This document shows positions 55,471 to 64,000 of a DNA stretch of 64,000 nucleotides, piece by piece. The stretch lies in assembly GCA_012934845.2 (NCBI GenBank), contig WNNJ02003440.1, forward strand, positions 434,001 through 498,000, in the 5' to 3' direction. The position numbers and the translations under genes are program-made. The notes beneath the pieces are model-generated. The model was not told where the DNA came from, ran no database searches, and saw only the letters and a list, made by a program, of their open reading frames with translations. How positions within the stretch are numbered: the stretch's first letter is position 1; each line of letters opens with the position of its first letter. Origin of the DNA: Pomphorhynchus laevis. Lineage: Eukaryota; Acanthocephala; Palaeacanthocephala; Echinorhynchida; Pomphorhynchidae.

Positions 55471-58432
55471 CCACCGAGTTACAACAAAAAAATGAGTAAA
55501 TTTAGCATGTCGGAGCGTTCAAAGAACTCAATGAAAACTAATTTTCCTACCAATGCAATAAACGAGGTAAGTGGAGATTTAGCTTCTCTTGAATATATTC
55601 CGGAGGGTGAACTCCCCCGGTACCAAAATTATCCAACCTGGTGATTATCAGACTTTTGGCGCCTCTGGAAAGACAGAACATGTTCAACGTTTTTATAAGA
55701 GGCTTTGCCGATCTATTTAAAAAAGGATATTGTTCAATGCGATTAAATATTATGAACCTGATATTAAAATCTCATTCTGCACTCCTGATCTGGCAATGTC
55801 GTACGTCGACTACTTTAAAAAAGAGCATTCTGAACAAGGTATAATTGCTTCCAAACCAATCCTGGCAACAATAAAGATAAATAATATGCCAACATTCATT
55901 CCAGAGGAAGATATATCAGCCCTAGAAACTGATTTCAAAATTTCTAACCTTCGCTTTATAAAAGGGATTAAAAGCTTTCCAATTCCCGTAGCGTTCTGCA
56001 ATGCCCCGGTGGATGAAGCTCTAAAACTGTCGATTTCGAAATGTAATCATTTTATGGGGTATAATTTGAGATTTTCTATCATCGAAACCGACTCACTAAC
56101 GTACCCTCACTGCAACAATTGTCATCAACGGGGGCATTGGTCCACTGGCTGTTCTTTACCCCATCAGTGCGGCGTGTGTGGTACAACTGCTATACATCCT
56201 GAGAAGTGTGAAGGTAAGCCATTTTGCGCAAACTGCGGTGGTGAGCACCCCCCCCGCATGGTCAAAAAAGGGTAAAATCTTTAAGGCGTACCAAAAGAGA
56301 CACAGGAGTGTGACAGCAAAACCGACTAGCTTCGTGGAAGCTGTCTCGTTTAACAAGAAAGACGACAAGATGCTGGATACGGAAATCCTGAAACTTATTG
56401 AAATGCAGCATCAGGCATCAATGATTCAACTTGAAAAATTGGTCCAAAAATTGGTGGGTCAATTAGCGGAATCTTTCCGTTCTCCTCCTTCTGGGAAGAT
56501 CAACAATATTAAGAAACCACTAAAATCTAAGAAACGAAACGGGTCAGCGCTGAGCATAGCCGCTCTGAAGCTTGTTCGGAAGGATTCGATCTGGGCAATG
56601 GCTAACGAGGGAAATAAAGATATCGCCCGTGGGCAAGCGACTCCATTTGTCGTGACGGGAAGCGGTAAAGGCGACCTTTCCGCCTCTAGTTGCGACTAGG
56701 TGGAGGGCGTCTCACTTCGGTAACATTTACGCAATGGGAAGTAATCAAGGGCCTTTTTCACTGAATATCCTTCAGTGGAATTCGGGAGGTGCTTCCGCCC
56801 TTAGCCTTCTATCTGGTAGAGATGCAGATGTTATAGTCCTTCAGGAGACGCGGTCTATCTGTCTCCCCCTGGATATTACTCGATTTATCCCTAAGCACAT
56901 CTACACCCACTTTACTCCTTACATAACCACCTCACTCCTCTTCATCTCAAGGTCTTTTAACCATAGTGAAAAGCTCTTTAAGATCATCCCTCCTACTAAA
57001 CTACTCTTGTCCAGCCCTATCTTGTTTAGCTATATCACTTTGTAAGAACGGTAAGCGTATAAGCATAGCCAATGTCTATATTCGGCCAGGAGAAATTCAC
57101 AAGAACCGTGACCTCCTGGATCAAATATAGGGGAGCGGTTATGAAATGTTACTTGGTGACTTCAACAACAGAACTGGTCGTTGGATTAATGCAGCACTCC
57201 GCAGAGCAAGGATCGACTATCTTATTCATAAGTCACCTTCCCCCACCTTTCATTGCTCTACAACAAATTCTCTCCTTGACATATTACTGCTACATAAGAT
57301 GTGGTTGTTGAAACCCATTTGCACCGAGCAGTCGCGTCAACAACAGACCACCTCTCATGACCTAAGTCGCTGGCGGCTAGAGGACGATACTTTGCTTAGA
57401 AGAAGGTTTCACCTTGACCCTATTAGAGTGGCCTTCTTTCAGGCAGCTATCCAACTCTTCCACAGAATTGGAATTGAAAGTTTGACCGAATTTAATTCCT
57501 ACCTCTAATCGCAAGCTACCGCGATCCTTTCGACTACCTATAAAGGTCGAATATACAATCCTACTCCAACAAAGCTCAAGGTCCTAGCTTAAATGTTACA
57601 CCTTCCCAATCTCTCTGTTTCCGCCAGACATATCCTCTCTAATAAATATTGGAGCTCTAGATATAGGCTCCAGCTGAGCAGGGATAGGGCATGCATTGCT
57701 CACCTAAACCCTTCTCATGCTTCCTTCTGGAAGATATTCAAGAAGGAGAATTTTGTTTGTTGGAAGGATAGAGCCTTGGTTTGGATTGGTAGCATAGGCC
57801 TTGACAAAGTTTTAGAGGAGTCACTTTCCTTGCATAATTATGGAGCCACTCAATCTCCCCAACCAATCCCGCCTTGGTGTGACTTCAGGTGTAGGGACTT
57901 ATCTGTTACAGGTATCTTTAACTCCTGGGGATCACACCCGGGCACCTCCAAATCCCACGTGCCACTCACCACTCGTGTCTGTCAGCTTTTGACATACAGT
58001 CAGAGAAAGGAGGTCGCCATCACAATGCTATTAGCATCCCCGTCTGACATAGCGGACATCAACATTAGCCGTCGAGTTTCTTTTACCTAAAAAGACATTA
58101 ATCTATTGTCCTAAAGATCTGCGACCCATCTCGATTCAAAACGCCCTCATATCCATCTATGAGAAAGCGCTTGCGCGTAGAATCCGCGTTCATTTATGTA
58201 GGCGTAATTTGATCCCACCGAGTTTTCATGGGTTTGTCTAAGGGCGCTCGGTCCATTCAGCAATTAGTGAAGTGCATCAGTTTTGTCAGGATAATAGTCA
58301 TCAGCTTGCTGTGGCTGTTTTTCTTGATTTTTCAGCTGTATTTGACCGGATCTCCATTCCCTTCGTTATCTCCTCTCTCAGGTTCCTCGGGTTGCCTGCG
58401 AGAATTGTTAACAGGGCGGAGATATTATTATT
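55471..58432 (+). mobile_element. APE-type LINE, spacer copy 2, cut at the palindrome edge
   Basis: Starts TTCGCTGCCACCGAGTTACA directly after the end of copy 1. ORF1 from ATG 55492 (MSKFSMSERSKNSM) is broken into runs 55492-55644, 55730-56275 (IKISFCTPDLAMSYVDYFKK, knuckles CNNCHQRGHWSTGC, CGVCGTTAIHPEKC, CANCGGEHPP) and 56178-56699. ORF2 starts at 56734 (MGSNQGPFSLNILQWNSGG), with breaks, and reaches the RT (QLAVAVFLDFSAVFDRISIP at 58290-58350). It stops at about 58425 before the GVPQG box, where the junction hairpin and right arm begin. Confidence 0.88.
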
Positions 58433-58463
58433 ATATGTCGACTTCCAAGGGAGGTCGACATAT
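58433..58463. repeat. Hairpin at the right-arm junction
   Basis: Arms ATATGTCGACTTCC and GGAGGTCGACATAT (one mismatch) around AAG. The sequence is neither LINE nor arm except for its last 3 bp, so it is filler made at the joining of the inverted copy. Confidence 0.85.
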
Positions 58464-58540
58464 TAAAATATTAATGGATTCTAATAATTCAATTTTATCC
58501 ATATATTTATATTTACTTGATGGTTTAATTTTGGTTAGAT

Positions 58541-59323
58541 TTTGTTTTAAACAAGTGACCAAAAACACGAATTATAATCAAACATAAATGTTGCCTTCCT
58601 GTGTGTTTTAAATTCATATACAGCAAATGTGATTTGGAAGCTAAAATGACGATACCAATAAGGCGACTGCATGAAGCAGTGATGCAGAAATATCGAATAT
58701 CTGGAAGCCTTATCGTGAATAATGCCAAGTGCAAAAATTATTAGGTAACACGAGAAGTCAAATAAAGCTCAATTACTATCGAAACCTTCTCTAAACATTT
58801 TGATAAGAAATTCAACATTACAAATAAGGAGTCGAAATGACGACACAGAACTGTAATGCAGTATCAGTTTTTATGGCGTATTTAAATATATAGTGATTGC
58901 CGATGTGATGGTAGCTAAATCTGTAATCGAAAAATGTTGATAAGACAAGGAAGTGAATAGTAAAAAGATAGACAAATCCAAGAAAATTGGATAGGAGGAA
59001 GACGGATTCGTTTCAATCGACTGAGAGAAAGTTAAAGAAGATTGAGACGAAAACGATGTAATTTGCGAAGAGGGGATCAAGAAACGCTGAGAATACGTCA
59101 AAAGAATGGCATAAGTGATGTGATCCTAAACTGTAGATAGAAGCCTTTGCAGGTACATGTCCAGAGCTGTAAGGATTGAAAAAGGTTATTAGAACTTGGT
59201 AGCGTGGCATACTTAAGTCACATTGCGGGCATATTTAGTATAATAATAAACTAAATAATAACTAAATACATAAACTTTGCTGTTGATGCATGAGTTTTGT
59301 AATTAATGTAATCTTAAGAAGTA
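58541..59323. other. Unrecognised arm sequence (right)
   Basis: Inverted twin of 47561-48343; no gene or known element seen. Confidence 0.5.
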
Positions 59324-60297
59324 TTTATACAACAAAAATTTAACCTCTTTTTGAAACGAAACCAAACGCTGATTCATAATCGACAACAGCTCGCTGTCAG
59401 ACATCTTGGTTGCTGCCTGAGAAAAAGAATCAGGTGCCGGCTTAGACCGCCTGGAGGGTTTGATGAATAAAGGCATATATTTCTTAAAATGCTCGCAATT
59501 CCCGGCGCCACGCGGGATGCGCTCCTCTATAGTCGGAGCAGACTAGATTTTTTGTCCATGGAATCGAGGACTCAGCGGAGGAGCAATCTTCATTACCACA
59601 TTTCCCGAAGCGCTGCACCGAACTGAAGCTGGAGGACCAGTGCCCCTATTTGTGACACCTGCTACAGTGCGGGTAGGTGTATTCTTCCTTGCCAATAACT
59701 CTAAATTTGAGGTTAAAACCCATAAAGGGGTTGCAGGCGAATTTTTCTAGGAGTTCAGCCTGTCCTATGACGGCGGAGCAGAATTTAACATTAATTGGTA
59801 GACCGTTCCTCCCCAACAGGGGACGTACCTTTTTTATCTTGTAAGTCTTACTAATAAGATGGATGTCTTCTTCCTCCATCTGTGTGGGAAGATTACTTAT
59901 TTTTAGGGAGGCCATAATAGGTTTCCTCTCAAATTCAGCCATGTCGCAGAATTTAGCGACGAAGTATTTCTCAAATCTCTCCAGGAGGTCCTGGGTAGCA
60001 AAGGAAATTTTTATGCTGTTGTCGAAATATCTAACTGAGTTGTAGACTACATGGTTTTTCATATTATGCGCAAACTCTCTTAGAAATTTTTTTATAGGAC
60101 ATGTCTTTCTAAAGGCTTTTTTAAAATGATTTTCCCCAAATTTGGAATCTTGGGGATCGGGGGAAGTAATTCCCCAAAATTATCATCAATATAAGAAGAA
60201 CCATTAACCTTTGTTGTCTTGAATTGACGAAGAAATACCTTGAAAATCTTCTTTTTTTCCCTTGAAGAGTGCTTATTTCCATAGCACTATTGTCCAT
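59324..60297 (-). mobile_element. APE-type LINE ORF1 fragment (right arm copy)
   Basis: Inverted twin of 46587-47560, with the same 138-codon run (60062-59646) and the same stop in the first knuckle, so the damage predates the duplication. Confidence 0.82.
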
Positions 60298-60379
60298 TTT
60301 CGTTGAAAATGCAAAATTGCGATATGAACATCACACGTTTTTACGATGAATCATCGTAAATATTTAGTGTTTCAAAAAC

Positions 60380-62735
60380 ATGGTAGAAGCAACTGTCGGA
60401 ACATCAAAAGCAAGCAAAAGCATTTTGTTAAGTAAAAACATGGAAAAACTGGATCAGATTTCGTCTAATTTCAACGATATTTCTACGAATAAAGGTATTT
60501 TTCTGAATCAAGTGAACAACGACAAGGTTAGTACTGTTTGTTCCTCTATTACTGTTGAGGAGGTTCTTCCTCCTGTCAAGAAACTGTCAAATTTGGCCAT
60601 TATAACAGCGACGAAACCGTTGGAAAAACACTTACTGTTTCGAACGTTTCTAAGAGATTTTACTCTAAAATACTCAGAAAGAATTATTTTTAGCAATCTC
60701 AAATTGTTCGACAACTCGATTAGAATCTCTTTTTCATCACCGGATCTATTACAAGAATACAGTAAGTTTTTCAAAGAAAAATTCTCTAAAATTGGAACTA
60801 TTTTAATCAAGCCTATAATGGCTACACTCAAGATTTCTAACTTCCCATTGCAATTGGAGCCTGAAGACCTGAATTCACTTCAGAAAAAGTTCAAATTAAC
60901 TAATCTTCGACAATTAAAGAAGAAGGAAGGAAAAGATCTCCCCATCGCGTTCTGCTCTGCGGAGCTCAACCAAGCTAAAATTCTTTCTATGAGTAGTGCC
61001 AACCCTTTTCTAGGATATAATTTAGTCTTCCTTCTGGTGGAACATGATGATCTGACATTCCCGCACCGCTCCGCTTGCCACAAGTGGAAGCACTGGAAAT
61101 CTTCATGCTGCTCAACCACCAACTGTGGGGTCTGCGGAAAGGAGCCTTGTCCGAGTTTGTCTGAAGGAAATAAATGCACTGCGTCTGCAGTGTGCTCTAA
61201 TTATCATGGCTTGCACCCAGCGTGGTCTAGGCGCTGTGCTGCTTTCAAATCCTACAAGAACCGTTTCGTTGGGTCGCGACCTAAATCTTTTTCTGTTGCC
61301 CTTAAGACGAAAAGCGAAGATTCCAGAATGTCTGATGTTGAAATTATTCTTCAGTGGAATTCGGGAGGTGCTGCTGCCCTTAGACTTTTATCTGGTAGAT
61401 ACGCAGATGTTATAGTCCTTCAGGAGACGCGGACTATCCGTCTCCTACAGGACATTACTCGATTTATCCCTAAGCACGTATATTCCCACTATACTCCGTA
61501 TATAACCCCACCTCACTCATATTTTTCTCAAGGACTCTTGACCTTAGTTAAGTGCTCCTTAAGGTCTTCCCTCTTGCTAAATTATTCTTGTCCAGCCCTG
61601 TCTTGTCTAGTAGTTTCACTCGTCAAGAATGGTAAACGCCTCAGTCTAGCCAACGTCTACATTCGTCCAGGGGAGATTCACAAGAACCGTGACCTCCTGG
61701 ATGGGATTATAGACGGCGGCTATAACATGGTACTAGGTGACTTCAACGACATAACTGGTCGTTGGATTAATGCAGCACTCCGCAGAGCCAGGAACGGTTA
61801 TCTTATTCACAAACCACCGTCACCTACCTTTCATTGCACATCAAAGAATTTACTCCTCGACTTATTACTGCGACATGAGAGGTGGTTGTTAAAACCCTTC
61901 TGCACGGAGCAGTCGCGACAACATCTGTCCACCTCTCATAATCTAATTCGACGGCGGATAGAAGAGGATACGCTGCTTCGTAGAAGATTCCACTTTGACC
62001 CGATCAGAGTGGCTTTCTTCTAGTCAGCTATTCAAAGCTTCCCCCGAATTGGTAATAAGAGTTTTATCGAATTTAATTCCTATCTCTCTTCGCAAGCTAC
62101 CGCGTTGCTTTCGACAACCTATAAAGGTCGCATCTTCAGTCCCACTCCGATAACACTCAAGGTCCTAGCCAAACTACTGAACCTCCCTAATCTCTCTTCT
62201 GCGGCCAGACAGACCCTCTCGAATGAATACTGGCGCACCAGATACTGGTTCCAGCTGAGTAGGGATAGGTCGAGTATCGCTCGTCTTAACCCTTCTCAGT
62301 CTTCCTTTTAAAATATATTCAAGAAGGAGAAGTTTGTTTGCTAGAGGGATAGAGCTGTGGGTTAGATCGGTAGTAGAGGCCTTGATAAAGTTTTGAAGGA
62401 GTCACTAGCCCCTCACACTTATGGATCCACTCAATCGCCGCAACCAATACCGCTCTGAGGAGACTTCAGGAGTAGAGACTTATCTGTACCAGATATTCTT
62501 AACGTCTGGGGCCTCTTCCGGTCACGTCCAAATCCGTCGCTTCACTCTCTTATCGGGTCTGTCAGCTTTTGAGAGTCGATCAAAGAAGGGAGGTGGTCGT
62601 CACATGCTATTAGTCACCCCATCCGATGTGGTCGGCATTAATGTTAGTAAATGGATTTTTTTATCCAAAAAGTATCCGGTCTCTTGTCCTAAAGACCTGC
62701 GGACCATTTCGATTCAAAATTCCCTCGTCTGGTGT
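60380..62735 (+). mobile_element. APE-type LINE with fused ORF1-ORF2 (right arm copy)
   Basis: Inverted twin of 44150-46504. The 547-codon fused frame (60380-62023) has the same protein sequence as on the left, including the ORF1-ORF2 junction and the 3' truncation. Confidence 0.88.
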
Positions 62736-63391
62736 TTATGAATGCTGCCTGGTGTTTATGCCTCATCATGAGGAAAACAGTGATTTATTTACGAGTACAC
62801 CATTATGTGTCCCAGGGCAGGTGTAACAACAAATTATATTTTATATATTTGTACACTTTAAAGTGTCCCTGTAAAACAGCATTTCTATTAAAAGGAATTT
62901 AGTGTCTGATGCATGGTTAAACCGCAATACGCACTGCCATGCACAGATACGCACTGCCATGCATATATAATTGTTGTATAACCGGTATGATTGGATGTTC
63001 TTCACCTGCACGAAATCAAAGATATTTAAAACGTTGCGTTTATAAGATATTGTCTTTTATAATATTATATATAGTATTATGATAGAAAATATTTTGTTTT
63101 AAATTGAAATTATTTTAACTGATATTTTTCTGATTTCAAATTTAATCAGTTTTAATAGGACATGTGCACCTTTAAATATAAAAACCTACTTTAATATGCA
63201 ACTACTTGCTATTTCCAATGATAATTGGGAATATCAAGTGATTGTTAAGTATATGTAATCTGTAATCATTGATTATTAAAAATTGAATAAGATTTCGTTA
63301 TGTGCATAATTTTAACTATTTAACATTATTTCAAAAACTTGTAAATAAAACAAAATATATTCACATTTATTATTCATTTATTAAGTTAACA
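62736..63391 (+). promoter_or_regulatory. 5' flank of the right fucosyltransferase copy
   Basis: Twin of 43493-44149. One mismatch noted (62873 A against C at 44011, read on the same strand as T against C). Confidence 0.4.
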
Positions 63392-64000
63392 ATGCGTGGA
63401 CTAATTACAAAATATAAAATACGAACACTCATTATGCTAACAATTTGCGTGTGGTTGATTATATATTACAACAAAATTATTGCGAACAATCAAACGTTCA
63501 CTAGTTTTGAACTGCCTGAATATCTTACAGTTGAAGATATTTCTACTGATGGTAGGTATGTTGAAAATTATGATCAAAAATGTCGAGATAGATATGTTAT
63601 ACGTTGGAGCAGTATAAAAAGAACAGAAAGAAGTGAAAATGCACCAACTATTATATCCTATAACAGACGAACTGAATCTGCTGTGCCAACATTTAACCGA
63701 TTTCCGCCATTTGTTGTGATGTACACTATTGAATCACCTCCGCATGCCTGGAAACGTTCCGAATACTACGATTTTTCAATTACTTATGATTGGGAAGTTT
63801 CTTATCCATTCGCACATACATATTTCTCAAATATTGACATATACTTGAAAGCATTGCTCGTAACACCTCAAAACACAGAGTTAAGAAAAGAAATTGTATG
63901 GCTATGCGGAAATTGTCAACCTTTTAATAAAAGGATTTTATTTGTCAAAGAACTTATGAACTATTTACACGTGGACAGTTACGGTCTTTGCTTAAACAAC
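63392..64000 (+). CDS. Fucosyltransferase-like gene, N-terminal exon (right copy, partial)
   Basis: Same start (MRGLITKYK) and transmembrane anchor as the left copy. Identical in sequence up to about codon 94, then 9 base differences between 63674 and 63980. Seven change the protein (relative to left): K to E, S to T, L to I, K to N, S to N, A to V, H to Y. No stop or frame change is seen. The exon runs off the window at LCLNN. The two copies point away from each other, with ~20 kb of transposable elements between their starts. Confidence 0.82.
   Translation, partial: MRGLITKYKIRTLIMLTICVWLIIYYNKIIANNQTFTSFELPEYLTVEDISTDGRYVENYDQKCRDRYVIRWSSIKRTERSENAPTIISYNRRTESAVPTFNRFPPFVVMYTIESPPHAWKRSEYYDFSITYDWEVSYPFAHTYFSNIDIYLKALLVTPQNTELRKEIVWLCGNCQPFNKRILFVKELMNYLHVDSYGLCLNN

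Larger units (their letters stand above)
58461..64000 (-). repeat. Giant inverted repeat, right arm
   Basis: Reverse complement of 42884-48423. It begins with a ~75-bp PLE stub (58461-58540) that on the left is continuous with the rest of the PLE, so the left arm is the original side and this is the copied side. The arm continues beyond the window. Confidence 0.95.

Noticed and set aside
42884-64000. Palindrome as a pure assembly or amplification artefact
   Set aside because: Not excluded, but made less likely by nine clustered differences at the outer edge, a PLE continuous on one side only and a filler hairpin at the junction. Kept as a finding with a read-level check.
1-64000. tRNA, rRNA or other structural RNA genes
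   Set aside because: I looked for tRNA boxes and rRNA-like GC-rich conserved stretches on both strands and found none I could defend.

Overview
This is eukaryotic, almost certainly invertebrate animal, DNA. It is strongly AT-rich and dominated by retroelements. The only host gene I can support is an alpha-1,3-fucosyltransferase-like gene: a C-terminal exon and an N-terminal exon on the minus strand at 40462-43492, and a second N-terminal exon on the plus strand at 63392-64000. The phylum cannot be fixed. The mix of two kinds of Penelope-like elements (PLEs), RTE, R2-like and APE-type LINEs and a GTF2IRD2/ZBED-like hAT fits many arthropods, rotifers or molluscs.

Layout. 1-6.3 kb: an RTE LINE fragment, a ~370-bp tandem repeat, PLE debris and an unclassified LINE. 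6.86-10.47 kb: copy 1 of a LINE with an N-terminal zinc finger, RT and a C-terminal restriction-like (PD..D) endonuclease. 10.575-13.370 kb: a hAT transposon with an exact 8-bp target duplication. 13.5-19.9 kb: a satellite of ten ~630-bp units that contains a piece of PLE coding sequence. 20.45-23.95 kb: a ~380-bp satellite that switches orientation once. 23.96-25.09 kb: an LTR-element fossil. 25-28 kb: PLE debris.

27.95-38.0 kb is a three-level nest. An APE-type LINE is split by a Naiad-like PLE (GIY-YIG domain before the RT). That PLE is split in turn by copy 2 of the restriction-endonuclease LINE. Copy 2 is the most surprising object here. Its reading frame runs past the endonuclease straight into a ubiquilin-like STI1...UBA region, and its 3' end is the last ~70 codons of a 2-Cys peroxiredoxin. 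The whole block is flanked by a 12-bp duplication, so it looks like one insertion of a LINE-host-host chimeric cDNA.

38.2-40.1 kb: a second PLE type (GIY-YIG after the RT) abutting the 380-bp repeat. 42.9-64.0 kb: a giant inverted repeat with arms 42884-48423 and 58461-64000 or beyond. Each arm carries the fucosyltransferase N-terminal exon and two head-to-head LINE copies. The ~10-kb spacer holds PLE debris and two tandem LINEs. The arms are nearly identical except for the outermost ~330 bp, where the two fucosyltransferase copies differ at 9 sites, 7 of them amino-acid changing.
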